NCBI RefSeq assembly: GCF_050624435.1
Contig: NC_134546.1
Coordinates: forward strand, 39,015,501 to 39,079,500
DNA from: Tenrec ecaudatus
Lineage: Eukaryota > Chordata > Mammalia > Afrosoricida > Tenrecidae
DNA length: 64,000 nt
Direction of reading: 5' to 3'
The notes under the pieces are model-generated. The model had not been told where the DNA came from, did no database searches, and worked only from the letters and a program-made list of their open reading frames with translations. Positions 22,501 through 35,361 of this stretch are shown here, in pieces. The position numbers and the translations under genes are program-made. Each line of letters begins with the position of its first letter. Within the stretch, counting starts at the first letter, position 1.

Positions 22501-25500
22501 TCCAGTGATGTAGATGGCACTTGTGACTTGAGAGTAAATTTAACAGCTTCTCCAGCATGTTCAAAAGCTACTGCAGGCTTTCAATAACATCACTTGAGAT
22601 AGTAAAACAATAATCTACTTTCTAATACTCTTTGTTTTTACTTTTGAGCTTGAGAGCATGGGGCAACAGAGTCAAAATGATCTGAGTCACGGACCCCATT
22701 CAATGACTGGCCACATGCCCACGACCCGGTCAATCAACATCGGAGCCTCAGTCTGCTAATCTGTAAACCAGGGGCAATAATCTGCACCACTGTACTTAAA
22801 ACATAGAAAATCACTTGGGGACACAAATGCAGTTAGAGATGTCATGCAGAAATGGATCTACTTATTGATAAGACTCTCTAGAAACACTGAAAAGAACTCA
22901 CACCCATTCTAGGTTGACTGGCTCGCTCCAGAAACAGAAAGGAGGGCAAACCCAGGGAGCGTGTTCTAGAGTCAGCACAAGTTACTTTTCAATGTGCTTG
23001 TCTCTTCCTATGGGCAGCTGAAGTTCCTGGCCTGGAGACATTTTTCTGGCCGTTAAGTCTACACTGGCCACTCAAAAACGTATTTCTACAAAATCACAGA
23101 CATTTTTATGACATAAAAAGACCCATATGAGAAGCTATTGTTTCTTTCCAACCCTTTCTCAAATTCTCGGTGCTGATTTACCGCACATTAGAGATTTACG
23201 TCAAGTCCAATGGCAGTCTGCGCTTCCTTGAGAGACTCAAATGCTGGGTTCTGGCACGGAAAGAAGTCTGACGGCAAGGCCAGGGCTGTCGGGTGCATGG
23301 GCTAAGGTCCCCCACTGAAATGCTCCCGGGCCGGTCCTGGCCACCCTCCACAGAAGGAGCAGATGCTTCGTTGGGATGGAAAGTTCCTCAGGGCAGCGTT
23401 CCTGCCCTTTTCCGCACTAGACCTTCTTCCTAATAGTCCGCTGTGCCCTCTGAGACACTCTCCTAAGAGTTGGGGATCCCATAAAAGAGTCGCCTCAACC
23501 TTCAGGGCTGACTCTGCTTCGAGTTTAACTGGCCCCACACATCCCTAGGAAGCCATTGTTCTGTCTCACTTTATGAAGGTTCCCTAACAAGACAAGGTGA
23601 CTGCCCAGAGGATTTGTCTGTAGCCATGACTGAAGCCACCATTACATGTGCTTTGTGTGAACTGAGCCTGTGACTGTATGAAGTGGAATCTTAGGAGGAA
23701 TTTCTAACTTGCCCTCAGACATTTCCCCCACACCTTAGAGCGCAGACTGTGACCGAGGCATCTGTAGAGATGCCTGCAGTCTCTGATCTGGGACTTCTAG
23801 TCAAAGCTAAGCAGTGCTCGCCAGGACTCTGCCCGTGAGCTCAGATGCCAGGTCTATTAAGTATCCCAGGGAAATCCGGGGACAGAACACCGGCTGTCGC
23901 TGACAATGCACCACCATTTCAATGCAAAGCTCTTTCCTCCCCTTTCTGAGTCAGCCTTGAAACATGTAACTCGTATTCATATGAAGTAGTCCCTTGAGCA
24001 CTGGTCTGCCTGCCCTCGTGCAATTTGTATAAGATGACCCACTGACTAAAACACTTGTAATTCTCCAATTAATCTAAGCTGTAATTGTAGGTTTAGCACC
24101 CACCCAACATTATTATTTATAGTAATTAACTTAGTGATAGTCTGTATAATATCAGTCCCAATGTATGCGCAAACTCCCAGGCCTCTATCACTTTATAAAA
24201 TGAACATCTGTTTACAAAACCAAAAACCAAACTCGCTGCCATCAAGTCGATTCCAATTCACAGCAAACATATGTTTAGCGAATCATAAATTTCAACCTGC
24301 AAAAGCTGCAGAAAACAAACAAACGAAAAGGCTCCTTAAGTATAACCAATGCTTTATTTACCTGGTATTTCGTGGGAGAAAGTTTAAATATTTTTAAACA
24401 TTTTGATATAATTCTAAAGAAACTCAAGGGTCTAAAACTTTAAAAACATCAAATTCATTTGTTTAAAATATTATTAAGTCGAGTTTTTTTGTAACTCTGT
24501 GGGGAAGCCAGTCATCAGCGGTTTATGTGCGGAACAGAATTATCCTGTCCGAGTCGTGTTAGAGATCCTCGTTACTGTGGGTGATTTCAACTCAGGGTGC
24601 CACCCACGGGGACCTAGCAGAGCTACTCCCTCGGGCTTCTGAGGAGTAGAAACCCCCTCTCCCTCTCCGAAGAGCGGCTGGTGGTTTTGAGCTGCTGACC
24701 TGGTGCTGAGCGGCCCCTCCACGGCCAGGGCTCCATGTGCACACCGAGGGATAAAGCCTACTTGGCGCGACAGCTGTCCAGACCAAGTTAATCGGGTGAT
24801 GGCACGCAGCTCCACGTCGGAGACAGAGATCTGTAAGCATCACTTTCCTTTTTCCCCTCGTGCCATCGTCTGAATTGTCAGAAAGGATGGAAAATTATGG
24901 GCCATCAAAGAAGATGATTACATTAGAGGGCTGCTGGGCAGGAGGGAAAAAGCAAAGAGTAAGAACCTTTTCCTCTAACATAGGAGAACTGATATAAAAT
25001 GTGCCCCATTTTGCTTTTTGAGATGCTCAAAATACAGTTACTACGCTACTCCAACATCGTGGGTTATGCACTGGGCTGCTAGCTGCAAGGTCAGCAGTTC
25101 AAAACCACCCAACATCTCCACAGGAGAAAGATGAGGCTTTCTCTGCTCTATTGGGTCACTAGAAGCCAGAAATGACACAATGGCAGTAGTTTGGTTTGGT
25201 TGTCTGCAATTAAGGAACCATGGTAGTACAGCAGGGTAAGCATTGGGCTGCTAACCTCCAGGTTGGAGGTTCAAACCCATCAGTCGCTCTGTGGGAGAAG
25301 GATGAGGCTGTCTGCTACAATAAAGGTTTAGTCCTAGAAACCTAAAGGAGCAGTTCCACTCTGTCCTACAGGGTCACTCTGAGTCACAGTGGACTGGGTA
25401 GTATGGGTTTGAACTGGTTGTACAGACAGGTGGTGAGCTAAGTATTTCAAAAGGACTATATTATTTCTCACTTGCAAGTAGCTGAATGAGGATCTATCAG

Positions 25501-28500
25501 TCTGACGCCAGAGTTACTCATCGTGCTATCTGCCGACCACATGGGGGCTTCAAAACATCTGAATAACCAACATTTCCTCAGTAATTTTTTATCACATGAA
25601 ATATTAGCCCATGTTTTGAGAAAGGAGAGAACTGGAACATTTTCCAGATGAAAGACTTGGCGGCATTCTAGTTTATAGCATTTTTTAGGAGAAATTCAAT
25701 CTGAAACTAATTTTAAATTACTAATCCAAATCTGAATTCTTGTGCTTGAATAATTAAATTCTAGCCCTGGGTGATATTTAGAGGAGCCTGGTGGTGTAGC
25801 GGTTATGAGTTGGACTGCGATCTGCATGGTGGGCAGTTCTAAACCACCAGCAGCAACTCCAGAGAAAGACTGGACTTTCTATTCCCATGAAGTTACAATC
25901 TCGGGAACCCATTTTGCGGGTGTTGCAATGACTCAGCACTCATTCTTAAGCAGTGAGGCTAGTTTTTGGTTTTGGATGATATTTATGTATCGGTTAACAC
26001 ATACACAAAATGCATGGTTTGTACATCATAAGTATTCTGCAAATACTGATTAGCTATGTAATTACAGCAGATACAGAATCAGAGAAATTCCCAGCAGTTC
26101 ACACATTTATCTTATCCGTCTCTGTCACTAGAAGCTTTCCCTGGGAGTGAGGAAAGTTGGGATGAAGAGAGGTCCAGGCATGTCTTTTACTGCGGACATT
26201 CAGAGGCAAGTGAATATGGCAGGGGGGAGGCAACGAGAACTTCCAAATACTGTTTAGAAACAAAGCTGGTCAACTGTGTAGTGGGGGGGCCACCCTCCCC
26301 TGCTCCTTTTAACCAAATCCCCTTGCTGCCTTCTACAAACACAAGGGGGAGCCCAACTAGAAAAACTCCAACTCCCTGCCTGAGTCAATGCTGACTGACA
26401 GCGATCCTGCAGGACAGGGGAGAACGGTACCTGGGAGTGCCCGAGGCTGGACGGCTTACCAGAGCGGAAAGCCCTGTCTTTGTCCTGTGGCCCGACTGCT
26501 CACCTAGAGGATGGCAGCCCGATGAGTGGCCAGGGCCCCTTCTCCCAACTATAGAGCCGCCTTGATAAACTCTGACAAGATCATTCTTCATTGCCTTTAC
26601 TTAAAACTTACTCAAAATTCTTTATTATTAAGTTAAAAAATCCTGAGTTGATAGCATTGCATATTAATGAGCCCTTCTGGTTGTTTAGTGAAGAAGTCAA
26701 TTTTTTTCCCATTGTTCATCACAGAACTCCTCTCATCATAATCTTAGGGTCTGTTCTCAGGGACTTTATAGTCATATTTGAGTTCAAAGTCAAGAAAACG
26801 GAACTAAAGCACACAAAAGCTTTCGTGAGATTCTGTATGGACACATGTGTGTCATTTAAGAAAACAGAACGTCTTAACCAGATATTCTTGCTTCTCAGAC
26901 TAGCATATAAATAAAAAGCAGTTCCCAAGAGAGAAGACCTTTCTTTACCACAAACATCAAACTGATACTGGGCTAGAAGGAACAAGAGAAAATCTCTTCT
27001 TACTGCATATCATGCTTTAGGTAATAAAGGATATGCAGCATCAGATCATGAAATTCTGCTATAGAAAAAACCCATTTTGACCAAATGCCACGTTCCTCTA
27101 TCTGGTTTCTTGCTTCCCCAGCATACTTTGTCAGCATCCCACGCTGCAAACAAGGACCATGGTTCAAAACCACCAGGTGCTCCACAGGAGACAGATGAGC
27201 CTTTCTGATCCTGTAAGAAGTCCCAGTCTCAGAAACCCATAGGGGCAGTTCTACCCCATCCTAATGGGCCTCTGAGTGCGAATCGACTCGATGGCAGTCA
27301 GTGAGTGAGAATTCCTAATCACTACCTACAATAACGGCAACACAAAAACTCTGCTGACTTTTACAGGCTGGCAACTGAGGTTAGTTGTGCCAGCCTGGCC
27401 GATAAACACATGTGGGATTAATTGAAGGGCTGAGAGATAAATGCCTCAGCGAACCTCACCTTTCTTATCTCTCGCTCTTTGATCATCAGACCAGTGTGAA
27501 GCTGCCTTGCTTGTTCTGTGCCTCAATTTGCAAGCTGCACTACCTGTGAAATGTGCCACTGTAATTTGAGATCCCTTTAAGATCTCCTTCACCATACAAT
27601 TGGAATTTACATCTCTTGAGCTGAGGACTGACAGTTGGTTACCTGCCTTGCCGTTTGCTGCCTGTGCGGGGATAGCCTGGATCTCTCTACAGAGGACTAC
27701 CTGAGGGCCCTCAAGACTTTTAGGACTGCCAGTGTCTCACAACTCTCTCAGGGGAGTGAGTTGCACTGAGCCATTTGTACTGCTTTATAATTTAACTGTT
27801 CATTTCTTGTATTGCCTATCTATCTATCTGTATATAATTTAACAGTTCATGTCTTGTGTTATGTATCTATCTTTATGCATACATATATATAAGAAATATT
27901 TAGCAATCTGGTTTTGTCTCTCTAGAGAACCCTGTCTAACACAGCAACTCAAATGCAGTCCTTTGAAACAGTCAGAGAAATCTCAAATAAGGAAGCTCTA
28001 TTAGCACTCAGACCTTAGGCAGAAGATCAGTGGTGCCACGTACTCCCGTATTTCAGGGGTTCCTCTACCGCAGTGGTTCTCAACCTTCCTAATGCCCAGA
28101 CCCTTTCATACAGTTCCTCATGTGGTGGTGACCCCCAATCATAACATTATTCCATTGCTACTTCATAACTATAATTTTGCTACTGTTATGCATCAGGTGA
28201 CCCCGATTCGACCCCCAAAGCGGTCAAGACCCACAGGTTGAGAACCACTGCTCTAACGTATCAAAGGATGAAGAAGCAACATAAAAGAAGGTAAACCTAC
28301 CTGTGATAGGTAGGTTTATTATCCCAACCTGGCCAGTGAACAGTTGTGGGATTAATTGAAGGGCAGAGAGATAAATGGCTCAGCAAGCCTTGCCTTTCTT
28401 GTTCTCTTGCTCTTTATTGATTGGACCAGTGTGCAGCTCCCGTAGCTGATTCTCTGCAACTTGCAAGCTACACTACCCGTGGGACACCCAACCAGTGGAC

Positions 28501-31500
28501 TATGTTGCTGTAGTTTGAGGTTCCTTCAAGACCTGCTTCACCATGCTACTGGAGTATACATCTCTTGAGCTGGTGACTGTTGGATCCTGTCATCTGGCTG
28601 TTGGTGACCTGCCTTGCTGTTTGCTACCTGTGACCGGATAGCCTGAATTGCTCTACAGAGGACTCAGCTGTCTGCTTCCTTGACTTGCACCAGGCGGCCC
28701 TCAAGAGTTGAAGGGCTGCCAGTATATTAGCTGTCTCATGGAAGTGAGTTGCACTGAGCCATTTGTATTGCTCTATAGATTGTTTATTTTTTATGTTGTA
28801 TGTATATCTATCTATATAAATATATATAAAATCCTAAGTGTCCTGGTTTTGTTTCTCTAGAGAATCCTAACATACTGAATGCTAAGAATGAATCTAAGTA
28901 GGCAGTTAGGTGTGGTACATACACAATCTGGATCCCACAGGTGCCCTCAGCAAATGAGGTAGCGATCAGTAATTTAACCCAACTAGTCATTCATTAAGAA
29001 GCCCTGGTGGCATACTGGTTATGAGGTAGACTGCTAACTGAAAGATCAGCAGTTCAAATCCACAGGCACAGGAGAAATATGGGGCTTTCTACTCCTGTAA
29101 AGTGTTACAGTCTTGGAGACCCAAAGGGGCAGTTCTACTCTGTCCTATAGAAATACTGTATCAGCATCGACTCGATGGCAGTGAGAGTCCTTTGTTCAGG
29201 AGTCGTTGGGGCTGCATGGATTATGAGCTGGGCTGCTAACTGCAAGGTCAGCAATCGGACTCCACCAGTGTTTCATGGGAGGAAGATAAGACTTTTTGCT
29301 CCTGTAAATATATACAGCTTCGGAGGGGGCTAAAATGAGCTGATGTCAAGGGCTTAAATGGAGAGCAAATGTTTTGAGAATGATGAGGGCAACAAATGTA
29401 CAAATGTGTTTGACCCAATTGATGTATGTATGGATTGTGATAAGAGTTGTAGGTGCTCCTAATAAAATAGTTAAAATTTTTTTAAACAGTTGTATGATCC
29501 CCCAGTAAAATGATTTTCTTAAATGTATGTATATGTGCAGCTTCAGGAACCCCCCGGGAACAGTTTGACTCTGTCCTACAGGTCAAGTGGATGGCAGTGA
29601 GTTGAGCCATGCATTAACTAGGAGTTTACCATAAGGAGAGAACTAGACAAACATGCAAAGGTACTTGTGTACACTACAGAAAATCAGAGACATTCTGAAT
29701 GTCCATGAAGTGGGTTCAATATATGATTTTAGAGGACTATGACATATGTGTACATTTTCATCAACATGAAATGCCCTCCATAGTGTACTGCTCTCTGTGT
29801 GGGCACTAGTTTGCTTCACTGGTTTTATTATCAATGTACATTTAATTTGTTGCTACAAGTGCTTGAAACCAACCTGCCACGGTCTTTCCCAATCCAGTGG
29901 GATAGGAAACGCTCCGAGCCAGGACCCGACGACGCTCGACACTGTAGTGATCTGGAGACTATTCTCCCAAATGGACGTCACTCTGTAAAGCACAACACAC
30001 GAGTCACTGGTGTACACAGGGAGAATCAAACCAGCAGCTGCGCAGACAGTAGGTACGTATTTCCGTGTATTTAATTGATTAAATAACATCAGCTATTATT
30101 AACTAACTAGGAAGAATATGTAACTATGCTTTTCAAATAGAAAAAACACATACACATACAAGGGGGCTTCCTAAGTTCATGGGAAAATTCCATTATCTTT
30201 GGATTCCATTTTCCCATGAACTTTTGGAAGTGCCTGCATAACCAGTCAGACAGTCAAACAGCACTAAAGAATACTTGCACCGAAAATCTTCCTCCCATTC
30301 ACATCATCACCTGGTGCTCCCTTCCTCCCAGCAGTAAGCACTGTTACCAGGAGAACGCTTCCCCTGCCCCAGGGAGCAGCCATCTGCAACCCACTGTGTC
30401 ACCAGAGCTCCTCACAATACATTCAGTGAGGCTCAAATAGTCAGCTGCCGAAACCTGTGCTACTGTGGAGTGAATGCAGCGTAGCATGGTCCAGAGAGTG
30501 CATGGGGGAGGAACAGGGAAATTATTGTACTGGGTGAATCTTTCCTTAGAGAAAGGAAGTCCCAAACGATCACCAGGAAGCTCATAAAGCAGCCCCGGGT
30601 ATCACCTGTCTATCTCACATCGTCCTCCTACACAAGAAGAAAGCTTTTGCTTGTTTCCATCATCAAGTTGAGAGCCAAAAATCACCTATCTAAATTTGGT
30701 CATCTGTTGGGCTTCATCTACTTGCTTATTTTTATATATAACACATTCACAAACATTTCTTCAACTTACATTCCTAGGAAGGAAAAACCGAGTTGAACCA
30801 AAGAGAATCATACTACACTGCTCAGGCAGTGAAGGGTAATTTTTGACTACATGGCTGGCAGATGCTTCACTTAAAACTTCTCCATGTGCCCATTTGCCGG
30901 CCACTGGAGATCCCCTCACAGAGGGGTCTAGGGGAGGAGATGAGTCAGTCAGGGTGTGATGTAGCACCGATAAAGAATACAGCTTTCCTCCAGTTCCTAA
31001 ATGCTCCTCCCCCACCCCCACTACCATGATCCGAATGCTACCTTGCAAGTCTGGATAGAGCAGAGGTTGTACACTGGTGCAGACAGGAGCTAGAGGCACA
31101 GGGAATCCAGGGTGGATGATACCTTCAGGACCAGGGGTGTGAGGGGCGATACTGGGAGAGTAGAGGGTGAGTGGGTTGGAAAGGGGGAACCGATTACAAG
31201 GATCTACATGTGACCTCCTCCCTGGGAGACGGACAACAGACAAGGGGTGAAGGGAGATGCCGGATAGGGCAAGATATGACAAAATAATAATTTATAAATT
31301 ATCGAGGGCTGGGTTTATCTCAGAGCTCCCGGGAGGGAAGGGAGACCAGAAAAAGGGGCGGGAGCATCCTGAACTCCCAGGTGAGGGTCATGGGCCCCCA
31401 GTTGGGGCCCCTCAAAGTCACTGTCCAGGCGAGAGGTGGAGAGTTGTACAGCCCAGGGCTGGGGGGAGGGAGTAGCTGGGGAATTTTCCACTGCAACTTT

Positions 31501-34500
31501 GTTGTCTGCAGGTCCAGAGCTAAGCAACAGTGTTCAATGTCATCTGTTAGCAGTCAGGCTTCTGCACCTGGGCCTGAAGGCCACGGAAGGGGAGGGGGAA
31601 TGGGGTCTGGGCTCTTGTAGCGTCCTTGAAGTCTTTCACCAGCTCCAGCTCCTTGTCCGCCTGCCCTGTTAACTCCGCTCCTGCCTGACACTAACAAAGT
31701 AAGAGGACGTGGACTTTTTAAGAGTTCAAAGCACACTACACAGCTAACATAATCAAATCAGTGTGGTGCTGATACAATGAGAGACAGTGTTAGAGAACTA
31801 AGCTCCAGAAAGGAACCCAAACAACTCTGGCAAATTAATTTTTTATAGAGTGTGTCATTCACTTAATGGGGGAAAGAATAGTCTTGCCCATAAATAGTGC
31901 TTGAAGAAACTAGATTTCTACATACCGAAGAATCAAGTCTACCTTATATAATGCATTAAAAATTAACTCAAAATGGATCAACAATCTAAAGAAAGAACTA
32001 AAACCATAAAGTTCTTAGAACAAAATACAATGGTAATTAGTCAGGACCTAGATTTTGACAATCGGTTCTTAGATAGGACAACAAATGCACAAAGAACAAA
32101 AGAAAAAACTAGTAAGTGAACTAAATCAAACTGAAAAAGATGAGGGCATCAGCAGACTTAACCCTCAAACAGCCAGCCCACAGAAGGGGTGCAAGTGCTT
32201 GAGAACCCTGTCCGTGACCAAAGGTTAGTATGCAGGCGGCATAGAGAACGGTAACTCAGAAACCACCGAATCAAAAGGAAAGCAAAAAAGCAGATGTTTC
32301 ACCCGAAACACCAATAACAAATCCGCACATTTTAAAACGTTTCTGTTTGTTGTGCTGGTTAGGTACTATTAAATTGACCCTGACTCACAGGGTCCCAGAA
32401 CGGGGCAATCTAGCACCCAATCCAGCTCCAACCTCCTAAACTGGTTCTATGTTTCAGCCGGTGTTGTAACCACTGTTGTCGGTCCCTGCAGGTCCTTGAG
32501 TCTTCCTCTTTCTCAAGGACCCGCATGATGTCCTTCTCCGGGAACCGGTGCTCCCTGACAGCATTCCCAGAGGACGGGAGACGAGATCTGGCCTTCCCCA
32601 CATCCAAGGCGCATTCTGGGAGAAATTTCCCAGAGCAGATGTATTCCTTCCTCTGGCAGTCCATTTGATACTCGATAATCAAATGCACCCACTCTTCCCC
32701 TGGCCTTCCTTATTCCTTCCGGGTTTCACATGCAAGACAAGGCAACCAAAAGTCCGACGGTCGTGGGCCACGTCACTTAGTCCTGGTGACATCTGTGCTA
32801 ACACTTTAAAGAGGTCTTTGTAGCAGATCCGTCCAGTGCAATCAGTTGTCTGTTTGACTGTTACTTCCATGGACAGACTGTTGGCCAATAACGTGATAGT
32901 TGTTTATCATGCTGTTGCGTATTGGTTCAGTTGTAGGGACTCCTGCTCTCTCTCTAAGGTGTAACCCGTATCTCACATCAGGAAGTGTGAGAATTCCAGA
33001 AAAACACCAAACCCACAGACCTAAAGGTACAACTCTTCCTTTGGGTTTCCAAGAGTGTAAAGGTTTATGGGAGCAGCCAGCCTCAGTTGAGGGTATGACC
33101 TACTGCCCCTTAAGTTAGCAGCCCAACATGTAGCTTGCCAAGCCACCCAGGTTCCTTAAAAGAGGATAAGAAATAAGAAAACAAAAAATCACTGCCCACT
33201 CTAAGTGACACTACAGGACAGGGTAGAACTGTCCAGGTTACTCTTTTCAGGAGTAGAAAGCCACGACTTTCTCCATCAGAGCAGCTGGTGGCATCAAAGC
33301 AAACTGTACATGACCTCACAGTTAGCAGCCCAATGGATACCCACTAAGCTACCAGAACTCCTTAAAAAAAATAATTCCCTTCCATCAATTCAAAGCTGAC
33401 TCCTAATGAGGGTGTAGGGCAGGGTGGAACTGTCCAAGTAACTCTTGCTAAGCGTGGAAAGCCTGTCTTTCTCTTACAGAGCAGCTGGGGGTCTTGAACT
33501 GCTGACCTCGTGTGTAACCACAATGCCATCAGGGCTCCTAAAACAAGGCAGCATGGGGTTTACACTAAATGGCTGAAAATCAGCAAAGATGCAGATGCGG
33601 GTTGTGTGCCTTCCCCAGACGAATGCAATGTGTAAGCTAAGCAAATAACCCAAGAGTATGAACTGAATGAAGATGAATGTAGCATCAGGATTGGAGGGAG
33701 GCTTAGTAACAACTTGCAGTATGCAATATTATACTTCGATTGCTGAAAGTCCGTACTGGTGGAATTTCTGTTCAAGATAATATGTGGAAATAGCAAGTAG
33801 TGGTTTCAAATAGTAATGAATGAACTAATATTGATGAATCAAACACGTCAAAATGGTTGAAATGGCCATTTAAAAAAATCAAAGATTGGAATCAGAATAA
33901 ATAAATTTAGTCTCCATCCTTCCCCACTCCTAATGTCTGCTACCAAGGCCTACTGCTATCTAGTCAATTCTAACTCACAGTGAAACATCTAGTTTCCTCA
34001 CATGGCTCATCTTTCTTCCAAGGAGACATCTTGTGGCTAGCAAGCCAATGCTTACCTAATAGCATCACCAGGGACCCTGGGCAGACATTACTTTCAGCTC
34101 TGCACTGTTTAAAGGAGCCTTAGTAGTATCATGGGTTGCGGGTTGCTAACCACAAGATAGGCAGTTCCAATCCACCAGCCTCTCCTCTGGAGGAAGACGC
34201 CGCAGCTTTCGGATGCTGCAAACACTACAACTTGAAGCCCAAAGGTGCAGTCCTTCTCTCTCCTATAGGGTTGCACTGAGTTGGAATCAATTCAATGGCA
34301 GTAGGTAGTCTTGATCTATTCACCTCAAGCTTTAAAACACAAAAAGAGTTGGCGTCACTCCCAAATCATGGTGAGCCCATGGGTGTAAAACAGAGTGGGA
34401 TCCACAGGGCTTTCAAGGCTGTGGTCTTTCTCTCAGTGTGGTCAGCCATCAGCTAGGACGTACTTCTCTCAACCTTCCTGGGGGTATAAATTATGTACAA

Positions 34501-35307
34501 AACTTGTAGATTTCATCATCGAATATTCCACATTAAAAAAAAATAGTTCCAGGTCTGTTTTTTGACCTTTAAGAGTGTTTTCCAGTCGAGTCTGATGGGA
34601 TGCCACATTCTGTCCCCAAAGTCTATTTTTGGTATTCCCCATTGCTTTGATCCCCTTGCTGCTCAGTTACATGCCCTTAGTGTTTCTCCCCAGTGTGATG
34701 GGTCAGATCGGGCACAATTCCCACCCTGTGTGTCCAGTGTTGTCCCCTGGAGCGCTGTGGTTCAGTCAGAGACGTCGTGTCTCATGGTGGGACCAGCCCT
34801 ATGGTCCTCTCTCTGCATTGTCTGCTCTGAGCAGGAATAGTATCCTCGGGGCTTGGCGGGCCTGGATCTGTTCCCCTCACTCTCTATGCCTGTTTTTCCT
34901 GTGTTCCACACTCTTTATCCATAAGCCTCCCACCTCCTACGGAGTTTCATCCCTCACTGTCTCCTCTTTGATGGTAACATCTCCCCTATTTCTGACCAGA
35001 CAGGATAAACCACAGTAACAACTCCTTTCTTGTAAGAAATAGAATTTTAAACTTTCCTGGAATAATAAGACCTACTGCTTTTATTCCCTCCACTTACTTA
35101 GATACCTGCCAGTACATTATCCTGAAACATGCTGTGTTAGACAGGGTTCTCTAGAGAAACAAAACCAGGACTATCATGATAGGTAGGTAGGTAGGTAGGT
35201 AGGTAGGTAGGTAGGTAGGTAGGTAGGTAGGTAGGTAGAGAGGAAGAGGGAGAGGGAGAGAGGGAGAGAGGGAGAGAGGGAGAGAGGGAGGGAGGGAGGG
35301 AGGGAGG

Positions 35308-35361
<54 letters not shown>

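Larger units (their letters stand above)
16589..29873 (-). other. Last PIGF intron (13.3 kb)
   Basis: It overlaps the presumed RHOQ 3' UTR up to about 19.2 kb. Beyond that it holds scattered AfroSINEs, two MIRs, the paired LTR-like repeats and SPIN element at 27.4-28.9 kb, and L1 tails near 29.4 kb. 22.9-24.1 kb and 24.3-25.0 kb look mostly unique. Confidence 0.7.

Noticed and set aside
30761-31282. 173-codon antisense open frame
   Set aside because: It lies within an L1 3' UTR fragment, which is non-coding in either direction.
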